A DNA stretch of 64,000 nucleotides. Source: an uncultured Lachnospiraceae bacterium (GTDB lineage: Bacteria > Bacillota > Clostridia > Lachnospirales > Lachnospiraceae). A program made the position numbers and the translations under genes. The notes under the pieces were generated by a model. It was not told where the DNA came from and did not search any database. It worked only from the letters and a program-made list of their open reading frames with translations. Numbering within the stretch: position 1 is the first letter of the stretch; each line of letters starts with the position of its first letter. The stretch is from assembly GCA_905209075.1 (NCBI GenBank), contig CAJLRL010000005.1, forward strand, positions 45,928-109,927. Direction: 5' to 3'. Below, one piece after another: positions 26,831-36,646 of this stretch.

Positions 26831-28810
26831 TTAATTCCATGTTATTGTGCAATTACAATCATTTGCTCCAATCTCAAAGACATGATTGCTACCATTTTCC
26901 CATACAACATTCCCCGCTGCATCCTTTTTTATAGCCTTAAACTCAATTGTTTTTCCCGCTGGAATTGTTGCATTAAGCTGCCATGTTGGATAATTAGAGC
27001 AACTTCCTGGTCCTACTGCTTTTGCCGGATCCCAATTTCCTAACTCTGGACAATTTCCTACAATATATACATTTTGTCCCCAAGTTGTCTGCGCATTTTT
27101 GATTGTAAATGAAACATTTACACTTTCAATGTTTCCCTGTTCTTTTAATACATACATTTTATTTGAATTTCCATCAACAGTGATATTGACTCGCTTATCA
27201 CTAGAAACTACCACAGTATCATTTGGATTATTCACATTTACTAAAACTGCTCCTGCCTTAATACTGCTTTCAGCCCGTATCTGCATATTCGCATTTAAAC
27301 TCTCTGATGAATTATTGAATGCACAGATAATTTCCTGCCCTTTGTTTTCACCATCATCCATCCGTCTTGAGAACGCATAATAATGTGGAGATGACCACAT
27401 TTCTCGCTGGGTTCCTTCTCTCAATGCCTGATACTGCTGTCTTATTTCGTTAAGGCGTCCAATTAGTTTGTAAGTATCTGTATTTTCATTAAAGTAATCT
27501 ACAATTACTTTTCCATCATAATCCTTTGTCTGCATACTCCATCGATTCCATGTATCAGCAATTCCATTAATAGCCTGTCCATTTGCATTTCCTCTATTTT
27601 GCTCTGTTCCCTGAAATACCGTTGGAACTCCTCGACATGAATAAATAAACGTTAATGCATTTTGCATTTTCTTTACATCCCCGCCAGCCTCAGTTAAAAA
27701 TCTGTTCCTGTCATGATTATCAATGAATGTTACCATGTTATTTACATTCTCGCCATACAGTACATCCTGGTCGAACACTTTCTTTAATGATGTCTCATCG
27801 ATATTATCAAAATTTCTTCCATATGCAAAATCATTTACAACAGCCTGAAATAACGGAAAATCCAACATTCCATCCTCCGCATTATCTCCTACCCATTTTG
27901 CTACATAATCAGAACACATATCAAAATTTTCACCGAATGTTGTTACCCCGATATATTCCTGCAATTCATGAATATCCTCTGGTTTCATACATTTTGCTGC
28001 GTCCACACGCGCCGCATCAGCACCAGTATAATCAAACCATGTTTTGATAGAATCGAACATTGCTTGTTTTGCCTCTAAATTATCAAAATCAATATCATCC
28101 AGTCCGCCCAGATCATGATTTTCAATCATAGATGTTGTTGCATCACAATGAGGATGTTCATTTGAAAAATCAATATCCCCAAGATTATGGTACCAATCTA
28201 TATTGTCAAAAGGTGAAACCGGTTTGGTCTGTGTACCACTTTTTAAACCATTCGCATCAATATAATGCACATTTTTACCTGTTCCTTGTAAATAGTCCCC
28301 CACATGATTAGGCACAACATCCAATATTACCTTAATTCCGTTTTCGTGGCAAACATCTACTAATTCTTTTAGCTTTTCCTTGCTTGCTTGTTCATCCTCG
28401 CATCCAAAATAACGATTTGCCCTATTAGGATCATAAACATTGTACCCATGGTAAGCTGTTGGCCACTGTTTTCCATTGCTATCAGGCATCCCCCACAGTT
28501 GAGGATCAGATACCGGCGAAATCCAAATTGCTGTATACCCCATTCCTTTAATGTAATCAATTTTATCTATAACTCCTTGCCAGTCACCACCATGCATATA
28601 ACGAAAATCATCCTGTGTATTTTCTGTATTCCGAAATGCTTCTCCTTTTGCATTATTGCTAGAATCTCCATCATAAAAACGGTCTACCATAATTTGATAT
28701 ATACTGTCCCCTTCCAAGGACTGTGCCGCATCTACATGTTGCGGAATCATAGAAATTGATGAAAATGCACATAAACTAAATAACATAGATATCATTTTTT
28801 TATTATTCAT
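26831..28810 (-). CDS. Secreted alpha-amylase (GH13) with C-terminal CBM20 starch-binding domain
   Basis: A signal peptide (about residues 1-28, ending HVDAA) precedes a GH13 barrel with DVVPNH, the nucleophile Asp in ADAARVDAAK, the acid Glu in TFGENFD and FIDNHD. A C-domain follows, then CBM20 (about 560-659; VSFTIKNAQTTWGQNVYIVG, ELGNWDP). It attacks starch outside the cell and resembles cyclodextrin glucanotransferase-type amylases; product type is not predictable here. Start at 28810 (659 residues) has AGGAG eight bases upstream. No anchor motif is visible, so it is probably released. Last gene of the mal-type operon. Confidence 0.92.
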   Translation of the reverse strand: MNNKKMISMLFSLCAFSSISMIPQHVDAAQSLEGDSIYQIMVDRFYDGDSSNNAKGEAFRNTENTQDDFRYMHGGDWQGVIDKIDYIKGMGYTAIWISPVSDPQLWGMPDSNGKQWPTAYHGYNVYDPNRANRYFGCEDEQASKEKLKELVDVCHENGIKVILDVVPNHVGDYLQGTGKNVHYIDANGLKSGTQTKPVSPFDNIDWYHNLGDIDFSNEHPHCDATTSMIENHDLGGLDDIDFDNLEAKQAMFDSIKTWFDYTGADAARVDAAKCMKPEDIHELQEYIGVTTFGENFDMCSDYVAKWVGDNAEDGMLDFPLFQAVVNDFAYGRNFDNIDETSLKKVFDQDVLYGENVNNMVTFIDNHDRNRFLTEAGGDVKKMQNALTFIYSCRGVPTVFQGTEQNRGNANGQAINGIADTWNRWSMQTKDYDGKVIVDYFNENTDTYKLIGRLNEIRQQYQALREGTQREMWSSPHYYAFSRRMDDGENKGQEIICAFNNSSESLNANMQIRAESSIKAGAVLVNVNNPNDTVVVSSDKRVNITVDGNSNKMYVLKEQGNIESVNVSFTIKNAQTTWGQNVYIVGNCPELGNWDPAKAVGPGSCSNYPTWQLNATIPAGKTIEFKAIKKDAAGNVVWENGSNHVFEIGANDCNCTITWN

Positions 28811-28847
28811 ACACATATCTCCTACCAATACAATTTATTGTTTTCAT

Positions 28848-30578
28848 TTACATTTTTCTTAATATAATTCCTGACATTCCTTTACATACAATTTGATTTC
28901 CGTCCTGTTTTTTATCAGAAAAGGCATCCAGCCATTGATGTTTTGCACCAGGAATTGTTATCTTCTGCTCTTTTTCTCCCATGTTCATAATAACAACAAT
29001 TGTTTCTTCTTTTGTTTTTCTGGCAAATCCATAAATTTCATTTTTATCTTCACAAATCAGCGTCTCATAGGTTCCTGTGCAAAGTGCCTTAGAATTTTTA
29101 CGGATTTTAATACATTTTTGATAAAACTCTATCAAAGAATCTTCACATCCCCATTGCATAGTTTTTCTGTACTCCGGTTCTGTTATACCTGTTATCCCGC
29201 ATTCATCACCATAGAATACGGATGGTATTCCAACCGCACACATCATATAAAGTACTGCCAGTCTCAATTTTCTAGCATCGCCTGCACAGTCACTAAAAAA
29301 GCGCGAAACATCGTGTGTATCTAAAAAATTCATTTGTGCTCTGGTAACCATTTCCGGATATCGAAGATTCATTCTATGAATCTTCTGATCAAATTGAGAA
29401 ACAGAAATTATTTTTTTTGCAAAAAATTCTCTGCATATATAAGAAAATGTATAATTCATGGTTGAATCGAACTGATCTCCCATCAACCATATCGTTGAAT
29501 CTTCCCAAATTTCTCCAATCAGGAAAATATCATCCTTTTCTTCTTTAACCGCCTTTTTAAACGCTCTCCAGAAATCATGATTGATTTCATTTGCCACATC
29601 AAGGCGCCATCCATCAATATCTGCTTCTCTGATCCAGTATCTGCCTACCTTACAAAAATAATCTATCACCTCCTGATTTCCCGTATTCAGCTTTGGCATT
29701 TCTTTTACATACGCAAATGCTTCATAGTTCGGTATTGTATCATATACCACTGGAAAGTTTAGTTTGTAAAACCAGTTACAATATTCTGATTTTTCTCCCT
29801 TTTTTAACACATCCAAAAATGGCAAAAATCCGCTTCCACAGTGATTAAATACCCCATCTAAAATAACCCGTATACCTCTTTTATGACACTCATTTACTAA
29901 ATCTTTCAAATCTTGTTTTGTTCCAAAACAAGGATCTATTTCCATATAATCAATTGTGTCATATTTGTGATAAGAAGCTGCCTTAAAAATAGGATTTAAA
30001 TAAAGGCAATTTACATTCAATTCTTCTATATAATCCAAATTTTCGAGAATTCCACGCAATGTCCCTCCATTTTTTGATTCACTGGTAAGACCTTTTTCAA
30101 TTTGAATTACTTTCCTGCGCCCTGAGATGTAATTTTTTTTCTCAGCAAAACTATCCGGAAAAATATGGTACATAACCATATTTTCTGTCCATTTTGGTAT
30201 ACAGATCATGTCATTTCTATGTAAATATGGAAATTGAAAATATTGAGTTCTGCAACATGTCATTTTCTCAGAAAATCCATACTCACTATAATATGTTTCC
30301 TTCCCCTCTATATCCTTTATGTGAAAATAATAGCAGACTCTTGTATATTCACTTTTAATTTCACCCTCAAAATAATCAAATAACTCATCTGATGCGATTT
30401 TTTTCATGCTTACTCTCTTAACCAAGATCGGTTCTGACATACAAACCCGATCTCCATAATAAACATCACTGCTTTTTATATCGCCTTTCCCCACTTTTAA
30501 TCGGATTACAATTGTATTTTCGTTTACCATATACGCATCTTTTGACAATGGTATATGGGTAATTGCCTGTAACTGCAT
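28848..30578 (-). CDS. Intracellular GH13 alpha-glycosidase (neopullulanase/cyclomaltodextrinase type)
   Basis: 576 residues without signal peptide. An N-terminal beta domain of CBM34 type (about 1-125) precedes the GH13 barrel, with DGVFNHCG, nucleophile Asp in GWRLDVANE, acid Glu in LIGEIWED and FLDTHDVSRF. This layout is that of cytoplasmic cyclomaltodextrinase, maltogenic amylase or neopullulanase, which cut imported cyclodextrins and malto-oligosaccharides. It lies between the permease genes and the secreted amylase, consistent with processing the sugars that the transporter brings in. Confidence 0.92.
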   Translation of the reverse strand: MQLQAITHIPLSKDAYMVNENTIVIRLKVGKGDIKSSDVYYGDRVCMSEPILVKRVSMKKIASDELFDYFEGEIKSEYTRVCYYFHIKDIEGKETYYSEYGFSEKMTCCRTQYFQFPYLHRNDMICIPKWTENMVMYHIFPDSFAEKKNYISGRRKVIQIEKGLTSESKNGGTLRGILENLDYIEELNVNCLYLNPIFKAASYHKYDTIDYMEIDPCFGTKQDLKDLVNECHKRGIRVILDGVFNHCGSGFLPFLDVLKKGEKSEYCNWFYKLNFPVVYDTIPNYEAFAYVKEMPKLNTGNQEVIDYFCKVGRYWIREADIDGWRLDVANEINHDFWRAFKKAVKEEKDDIFLIGEIWEDSTIWLMGDQFDSTMNYTFSYICREFFAKKIISVSQFDQKIHRMNLRYPEMVTRAQMNFLDTHDVSRFFSDCAGDARKLRLAVLYMMCAVGIPSVFYGDECGITGITEPEYRKTMQWGCEDSLIEFYQKCIKIRKNSKALCTGTYETLICEDKNEIYGFARKTKEETIVVIMNMGEKEQKITIPGAKHQWLDAFSDKKQDGNQIVCKGMSGIILRKM

Positions 30579-30589
30579 ATTCTTCTCCT

Positions 30590-31435
30590 TTAACCTTTCA
30601 CTCCGCCTGCCGTTAATCCTGATACCATATGCCTTTGGATAACAAAAAATACGATCAAAATCGGAATCGACACTAAAATCGCAGCTGATGTAAATAATGG
30701 CCAGCTTCTGCTATAATCATTAGCCTGTAACTGATACAATCCACCAGCTAGTGTATATGTTGTTTCGTTTAACATAAAAGTTGTGGCAAAAAGATATTCA
30801 TTCCATACAAATATAAGCACCATTACAGAAGTTACAATAATAGACGGTTTTGCAAGTGGTAAAATGATCTTCCATAAAAGCTGCATCTCTGATGCACCAT
30901 CTATTTTCGAGGCTTCCTCAATTTCAACCGGTATCGTATCAAAATACCCCTTTAAATTTTGAATACTGAAAATACACATTGTTCCTGCATAAATCAAAAT
31001 CAAACCAAATCTATTGTTTAGCAGATTAAGGGTTTTAAACAGGCGGAAAATAGCAAACATAGTCAAAATCTGTGGAAAAGCATTTAATATTAAGAGTCCA
31101 CGTATAGCCTGAATTCTTCCTTTAAAACGATATCTTGAGAATACATATGCGCAACTTACGGAACACATCATAGCAATAATTACCGTTCCGACAGCCAATA
31201 CAATTGAATTCCACAACCAGCGTAGAAACGGCTCCTCCATAAGAATCCTCCGATAATTTTCAAACGTAAGTCCTTTCGGTAAAAATGCAAAACCAGAAGA
31301 CAATGCAGATGTCTGGCTGCTTAATGATAACGCAAGTGCATATAGGATTGGCACAAGTCCACAAAAACAAAGAATGATAAATACAATATTTAATATTGTA
31401 AGTCCTGCATATTTTTTTATCTTTCTTTTATTCAT
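30590..31435 (-). CDS. malG: Malto-oligosaccharide ABC transporter permease, MalG type
   Basis: 281 residues, six membrane segments, with the EAA loop EEASKIDGASEMQLLWKIILPLA that docks the ATPase. MalG-type by position after the MalF-type gene. TAAGGAGG precedes the start; its ATG directly abuts the end of malF. No ATPase gene is in the operon, so a shared MsmX/MalK-type ATPase elsewhere is likely. Confidence 0.9.
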   Translation of the reverse strand: MNKRKIKKYAGLTILNIVFIILCFCGLVPILYALALSLSSQTSALSSGFAFLPKGLTFENYRRILMEEPFLRWLWNSIVLAVGTVIIAMMCSVSCAYVFSRYRFKGRIQAIRGLLILNAFPQILTMFAIFRLFKTLNLLNNRFGLILIYAGTMCIFSIQNLKGYFDTIPVEIEEASKIDGASEMQLLWKIILPLAKPSIIVTSVMVLIFVWNEYLFATTFMLNETTYTLAGGLYQLQANDYSRSWPLFTSAAILVSIPILIVFFVIQRHMVSGLTAGGVKG

Positions 31436-32323
31436 TTACGCTTCCTCCTTAATGCCCTTGTTTGTAAATACGGATAATACAATTATCAGGATAAAAATTA
31501 TCATTGATACCGCAGATGATAGCCCATAATTATTTGACACAAATGCGTTTTTGTGCGCATAAGTAATAATTGTCTGCAGTGTTGCACCTGTAAGTGCCCC
31601 TTTTTGCTGCGTCAAAAGATAAATTATATCGAATTGCTTAAAAGTTGTGAATGTCGTCATAATAACTGCCGGCGCCATGATATTTTTTACAGCCGGAACC
31701 GTAATTTTCATGGTCTGCACCCAAAAGCCTGCACCATCCATTCTCGCACTCTCATAATAACTCTTATCTATACTTTGCAGCGCTCCATCAAACATCATGA
31801 TCATAAATGGTAGTGCCATCCAGAGGTTTAAGATCATGCAGAAAATAAATGCCGGAACATTAGAAGCCAGATAATTTACTTTATCAAACCCAAGCGCTGA
31901 AAGCACTTTGTTTGCCAGACCAAATTCTGTATTATAAATTCCGACCTTCCATAAAAGAATTGAAACATAGGCGGGCATTGCCCACGGGAACATTAATAAT
32001 GTTTTATACACATTTTTTAGTTTAAGTCCCCGCGTATTCAGTCCCAGGGCAATAAAAAACGCAACCACTACCTGAATTACCATGTTTAAAACAGTCCATA
32101 ATATTGTTGTCAAAATTGCCGAAAGAAAACCTGCATCTACCTTAAATAATGCTCTTACATAGTTTTCAATTCCAACAAATTTATAATCATTCCAGTGAAA
32201 TAGATTCATATTGGTAAATGATATGTACGCAGTATATAAAATTGGAAACACAATAATTGCGCCGATCAAAATCATTGCCGGTAATGTATTGATCCATATC
32301 ATCAATTTTTTTCTTTTTTTCAT
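31436..32323 (-). CDS. malF: Malto-oligosaccharide ABC transporter permease, MalF type
   Basis: 295 residues, six membrane segments, EAA-type loop YYESARMDGAGFWVQTMKIT near the C-terminus. Lacks the large periplasmic P2 loop of enteric MalF, as is usual in Firmicutes. Follows the binding-protein gene by 46 bases. Confidence 0.9.
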   Translation of the reverse strand: MKKRKKLMIWINTLPAMILIGAIIVFPILYTAYISFTNMNLFHWNDYKFVGIENYVRALFKVDAGFLSAILTTILWTVLNMVIQVVVAFFIALGLNTRGLKLKNVYKTLLMFPWAMPAYVSILLWKVGIYNTEFGLANKVLSALGFDKVNYLASNVPAFIFCMILNLWMALPFMIMMFDGALQSIDKSYYESARMDGAGFWVQTMKITVPAVKNIMAPAVIMTTFTTFKQFDIIYLLTQQKGALTGATLQTIITYAHKNAFVSNNYGLSSAVSMIIFILIIVLSVFTNKGIKEEA

Positions 32324-32369
32324 ACCCTATTACCCTTTTTTGCCCTTACTTTATTATTGTCCTCTTATA

Positions 32370-33617
32370 TTACTGCATATCTGCAATTGCTGCTTCTGCC
32401 TCTTCCTGATATTTTTCTGCTGAAGCTTCTACATCCTCCCCGGATTTATTTACGGCTGCAAGCATGCTTTCTGCCGGTCCCCACATAACACTCATCTGAG
32501 GAATATTTGGCATTGGTTCAGCTGACTCGGCTGTTGTCTTCATTGCCATAATCATTTCATTTGCTGCTACTTCTTCATCCTTATATGCTTCCTGATTTGC
32601 CGGAGCACAGTTTGATTCTTTCGCCAGCGCAACACCCGTCTCTGTACTACATAATGCTTTTAATACACTCGTTATGGCATCCTTTTTATTTTCCTCTGCA
32701 TATTTTAAAATTCCAACCCCCTGAACACCTGAATATGGTGCAAGACTTTTTCCATTTGGAAGTGTAAAATCTGCAAGAGAACAAATTCCATAGTTGATAC
32801 CAGCATCTTTGATTCCGGAAACTAACCATGGTCCTCCGATAATTGCCTGTGCTTTCTGTTCGTTAAATAAAGTATTACAAGTATCATAATCGCCTTCACC
32901 CATAAGCTCGGCAAACTTTTTATTGTATTCTACAGCCTTGATCGTATTGGCATCATCAAGTCCTGGTTTTGCATCTTTGTCAATAATATAACCATCAAAT
33001 CCATTGATAACAGGTGCAACATTGTAAGCTGTTGAATGCTGATTTACAACCGCATATGTTCCTGCATCCACATCTGTATTCTCTTTCATATAGGAAAGCA
33101 GATCATCCGTTGTCTTTGGAAGGGCACCTTTCCATAAGTCTTTGTTATAAATAAAAAGCAATGATTCATAATACAATGGCAATACATACTGGGTATCCTT
33201 GTAAGTTCCTGCCTCAACTGTCATTGGAAGCAGATCAGCCTCATCATCCGCACTGATAAAATCTGTAACCGGAGCAAGTATTCCCATCTCTGCTAACATT
33301 CCAAGCGAATCATGGGCATACAAATACATATCTGGTCCGTTTGCCTGATCATTTCCATATAATTTCAGCTGGTCTGTCAGCCCTGTCTTTTTTTCAAACT
33401 TTATACTCACATTTTCATCTGCAATTTTCTTATTTACAGTATCCTCAATTACTCCCATAATCGCCTCATCACCATCGTGCCAGATAGTGACTGTTTCTTC
33501 TTCGCCAGTGCTTTTTGCGTTTGTTTCTGAACCTGTCATCTCCTTTTTTCCCCCACACGCAGTAAGCATGCCTGCTGCCAAAGTACCACATAAAAGAATA
33601 CTTAATTTTCTCTTCAT
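32370..33617 (-). CDS. malE: Maltose/cyclodextrin-type solute-binding lipoprotein
   Basis: Signal peptide with lipobox LTAC (Cys about residue 21) and a class I sugar-binding fold over 415 residues (VTIWHDGDE, NGPDMYLYAHDSLG, GGPWLVSGI). It captures malto-oligosaccharides or cyclodextrins for the MalFG permeases; substrate is inferred from the two GH13 genes downstream. Start at 33617: GGAGG lies eight bases upstream. First gene of the operon, divergent from the LacI-type regulator. Confidence 0.9.
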   Translation of the reverse strand: MKRKLSILLCGTLAAGMLTACGGKKEMTGSETNAKSTGEEETVTIWHDGDEAIMGVIEDTVNKKIADENVSIKFEKKTGLTDQLKLYGNDQANGPDMYLYAHDSLGMLAEMGILAPVTDFISADDEADLLPMTVEAGTYKDTQYVLPLYYESLLFIYNKDLWKGALPKTTDDLLSYMKENTDVDAGTYAVVNQHSTAYNVAPVINGFDGYIIDKDAKPGLDDANTIKAVEYNKKFAELMGEGDYDTCNTLFNEQKAQAIIGGPWLVSGIKDAGINYGICSLADFTLPNGKSLAPYSGVQGVGILKYAEENKKDAITSVLKALCSTETGVALAKESNCAPANQEAYKDEEVAANEMIMAMKTTAESAEPMPNIPQMSVMWGPAESMLAAVNKSGEDVEASAEKYQEEAEAAIADMQ

Positions 33618-33653
33618 TTCTTCACCCTCCATGAAACTGTTTTCTTTGTTTTA

Positions 33654-33722
33654 GCAATCATTTCAATTGCTTGTAAGGCAATTAAAACACTTGTCACTAT
33701 TATTTACAATACTTTTAGCAAT
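33654..33722. promoter_or_regulatory. Candidate regulator sites between malE and the divergent LacI gene
   Basis: Three half-sites GCAAT (33654), ATTGC (33666) and GCAAT (33678) alternate with exactly seven-base spacers, and another GCAATTG lies at 33718. Their location in the malE leader fits repression by the neighbouring LacI-type protein, although they differ from classic CpG-centred LacI operators. Function is inferred. Confidence 0.4.
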
Positions 33723-33840
33723 TGTAATCTTCACTTTAGTGAGAAACCGCTACACCAACTTTTTGTTTTTGTACACATTTCTTGTATTGACGTTTTATAT
33801 TATTTTGATAATAATATTTGTATAAAATTATATGATTAAA

Positions 33841-33862
33841 GGGGCAAAATACCTTTTGCCCC
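33841..33862 (+). other. Leader hairpin before the LacI-type gene
   Basis: GGGGCAAAA and TTTTGCCCC with a four-base loop, 63 bases before the start codon. No T-run follows on either strand, so it is not an obvious terminator; it may stabilise the transcript. A TTGACG at about 33788 with A/T-rich -10 options lies upstream. Confidence 0.5.
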
Positions 33863-33925
33863 TCATATCATTATATGTTTTACATATAAAAATAATCTAT
33901 CTGAGATTCACATGGGAGAATATGT

Positions 33926-34933
33926 ATGGCAATTACAATTAAAGATGTTGCAAAAGCGGCCGGGGTTTCCGTTTCTACAGTTTCAAAGATTTTAAATAAT
34001 AGCGGTTCCATTTCACAAAATACAATAAACCGAGTAAATTCAGTTATTACCGAACTCCATTATACCCCTAATTCGAGAGCAGTCAGTTTTGCAAAAGGAA
34101 GTACAAAAAGTATTATTTTTTTGACAGCGCTTGGAAAAGAAGAAGCATACAAGAACCCACATATGTTCGACATAATGTGTGGGGCTTACAGAGAACTTTC
34201 AAAAAATAACTACACCGTTACCCTTATGGACACTTCAACAGAATCATATCCAGGGGAAACTGTAAATAAGGTTATTTCTGCCGGTAGCGCAGATGGTATC
34301 GTAGTACATGGTTCAGCTTTAAACGATAAAACTGCAGATTTTATCCTATCCAAGAACTTTCCACATGTAGTCATTGGAAATCCCGGTTTTGACAATCAAT
34401 TATGCTGGATTGATACTAACCATACTTTAGGCGGACAATTTGCTGCGGAGCATCTGATTTCCTGTGGTTATAATTCTATTGCTTTTATCGGTGGACGCAA
34501 AACAGATACAATCTCCGCACAACGTCTAAAAGGCGTACGTTCAACGCTGTTAAAAAATGGACATCGGATGCCAAAAGAATATATTGTATACACTGATTCC
34601 AGCCGTGAATCTGCATATACTGCTGCATTAGACTTACTTGCACTTGAAAATCGTCCACAAGCTATAATCTGTGAAAACAACATGATTGCATTAGGTGTTG
34701 TAAAAGCTATCGAACACTCTGATCTTCAGGTTCCAGAGGAAATTGCTTTTCTGACATTTGATCGATATCCATATACCAGCATCATTGATCCTTCTCCGAC
34801 AATTATTGATATTGATGTATATGATATGGGGCAACAGGCCGGCATCACAATTGCACGAAAACTTGAAAATCCGTCCCTGCTTGTGCAAAGCTTCACAACT
34901 TTACCAATATTGATTCGCGGATTGACAACATGA
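33926..34933 (+). CDS. LacI/GalR-family regulator of the malto-oligosaccharide operon
   Basis: 335 residues. The N-terminal helix-turn-helix reads TIKDVAKAAGVSVSTVSKILN, followed by the hinge and a periplasmic-binding-like effector domain (GYNSIAFIGG, ICENNMIALGVVKAI, FDRYPYTSIIDPSPT). GGGAG precedes the ATG at seven bases. It is divergent from the transporter operon, the usual place for a MalR-type repressor responding to maltose-type sugars. It is the first plus-strand gene after the left edge. Confidence 0.9.
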   Translation: MAITIKDVAKAAGVSVSTVSKILNNSGSISQNTINRVNSVITELHYTPNSRAVSFAKGSTKSIIFLTALGKEEAYKNPHMFDIMCGAYRELSKNNYTVTLMDTSTESYPGETVNKVISAGSADGIVVHGSALNDKTADFILSKNFPHVVIGNPGFDNQLCWIDTNHTLGGQFAAEHLISCGYNSIAFIGGRKTDTISAQRLKGVRSTLLKNGHRMPKEYIVYTDSSRESAYTAALDLLALENRPQAIICENNMIALGVVKAIEHSDLQVPEEIAFLTFDRYPYTSIIDPSPTIIDIDVYDMGQQAGITIARKLENPSLLVQSFTTLPILIRGLTT

Positions 34934-34942
34934 TAATTTTTC

Positions 34943-36589
34943 TTACGGACATGTAAAATTAATGTGAGACACATACATTTCATCAAATCCGGGGTAAGTG
35001 GACAACTCAATGTATGCCATCGTTGATATAATAGCATTTGTTTTGTTTATTATATCTTTATTTAATATTTTTGTTTCTGTTTTTGAACCATGATCTTCAT
35101 AAATATATGCTGTATCAATTGCACCTTTTTGGGCTGCATTTCCTACTGAAACCGTCTTTTTAAGCAGTTTTTCCGGAATCAGCCCTATCCGGGCTGCGCT
35201 CTTTTGATCCAGATAGTTTCCAAATCCTCCGGCAAGACATACTCTGTCGATTTCTTTGTACGTTATACCATATTCTTTGATCAACACATCTATTCCGGCT
35301 GCAATAGCCGATTTTGCAAGCTGTATCTTTCTTATATCATCCTGATTTAATATCACTTCCGGCGAAATATGGACAACTTTTTCTGCCGTTTCTGCCGGAT
35401 ATATATCTTCGTCATCGTCCTCATCATCAAAAACTTCTACATAAGGGCGATACCAGAGAGGAATATCTGCCATATCTTTTATTGTTCCGTTTTCATCTAT
35501 TATTCCAGTATCAAGAAAGACAGCTACCGCATCTATTATTCCTGAACCGCATATTCCTAAAGGACGTACATTACCGATAACCGAATAGCATATTTTCCTT
35601 CCTTCAAGCCACACTTTATCTATTGCACCTTTTTGTCCCGGCATTCCCATCTCTATCTGGGCACCTTCGAAAGCCGGGCCCGCTGCTGTTGCCGCACACA
35701 GATACTTTCCACCTCTGCCGAGCGCCATCTCACCATTTGTGCCTATATCCAGATAAAGCGTCATTTCGTCAGCATCTATACATTCTGCCATTCCAGCAGT
35801 TATATCTCCACCAACATATCCGGAAACGGCTGGAATTATATATACTTTTTCACAATTTAAGATGCCAATCCCAGCGCCTTTATATTCTTTTCCAAACAGT
35901 TCATCCGGCATAAATGGTGCTTTTCCGATTTTTTCAGGAGATATTCCTGCAAATAAATGACACATAGTAGTATTTGCCGCAACCGTCAGAAGCTTTATCT
36001 TTTCCACACCAAGCTTTTGTATCATATCAGTTATCCACCCAGATATCAGATTTACGATAGCATTGTTCATGGTTTTCAGATTATCATCATCTGCACAGGC
36101 TGCCTCGATTCTTGAGACAACATCCGCACCAAAACTTCTCTGCGGATTCGCTCCCGCCCGGCTTGCCAGTACATCTTTTGTCACCGGATCAATAATGCTG
36201 CAGACGACAGTTGTCGTCCCTATATCACACGCCGCACATATCACATCTGATGATCTATCTCTTATTCCGTCTTTGGGTGAAACGATTCTTCTATCCAGAT
36301 CATCATGCCGGTCTTTTTCGTCTACTGTATCATCAGAGACTTTGTCCCCCTGCAGAACCACCATACTCTCTGACTCATCCCTGACCGGCGCAATTTCCAT
36401 TCCGTTTACAGCCTCTGTCTTACATGCCAGCACTACCTTATCATATGGCTTTGTAACGTGAACTTTGCATTTGCCGCATATTCCCTTTCCGCCACATGGA
36501 GCCGGGCATAAATCTATTCCGTTTTCACGGCAATACTGTAATATTGATTTTTTATCTGTCCTATCTATTTTGATCACATATTTTTTCAT
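34943..36589 (-). CDS. 2Fe-2S / ASKHA-domain protein (corrinoid-protein reductive activator type, DUF4445)
   Basis: 548 residues. An N-terminal 2Fe-2S ferredoxin domain has Cys in PAPCGGKGICGKCKV and a fourth Cys in LACKT. The C-terminal half is an actin-like ATPase of the RACE family (CDIGTTTVVCSIID, YLDIGTNGEMALG, CLAGGFGNYLD). Relatives such as RamA reactivate oxidised corrinoid proteins by ATP-driven reduction. No methyltransferase or corrinoid protein is encoded here, so the partner is unknown. An acidic insert DEDDDEDIYP near residue 415 is unusual. Start at 36589 has only a weak Shine-Dalgarno. It ends nine bases from the convergent LacI-type gene. Confidence 0.82.
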   Translation of the reverse strand: MKKYVIKIDRTDKKSILQYCRENGIDLCPAPCGGKGICGKCKVHVTKPYDKVVLACKTEAVNGMEIAPVRDESESMVVLQGDKVSDDTVDEKDRHDDLDRRIVSPKDGIRDRSSDVICAACDIGTTTVVCSIIDPVTKDVLASRAGANPQRSFGADVVSRIEAACADDDNLKTMNNAIVNLISGWITDMIQKLGVEKIKLLTVAANTTMCHLFAGISPEKIGKAPFMPDELFGKEYKGAGIGILNCEKVYIIPAVSGYVGGDITAGMAECIDADEMTLYLDIGTNGEMALGRGGKYLCAATAAGPAFEGAQIEMGMPGQKGAIDKVWLEGRKICYSVIGNVRPLGICGSGIIDAVAVFLDTGIIDENGTIKDMADIPLWYRPYVEVFDDEDDDEDIYPAETAEKVVHISPEVILNQDDIRKIQLAKSAIAAGIDVLIKEYGITYKEIDRVCLAGGFGNYLDQKSAARIGLIPEKLLKKTVSVGNAAQKGAIDTAYIYEDHGSKTETKILNKDIINKTNAIISTMAYIELSTYPGFDEMYVSHINFTCP

Positions 36590-36603
36590 ATTCTTACTAT
36601 AAC

Positions 36604-36631
36604 ACAAAACCCGGAGCATTTGCCCCGGGTT
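36604..36631 (-). terminator. Terminator of the flavodiiron protein gene
   Basis: Stem AACCCGG / CCGGGTT with an inner GGGGCAAATGCTCC, followed on the minus strand by TTTTGTGTT. Located between fprA and the ASKHA gene, so read-through would be reduced. Confidence 0.8.
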
Positions 36632-36646
36632 CTTAATATTCCTTAT

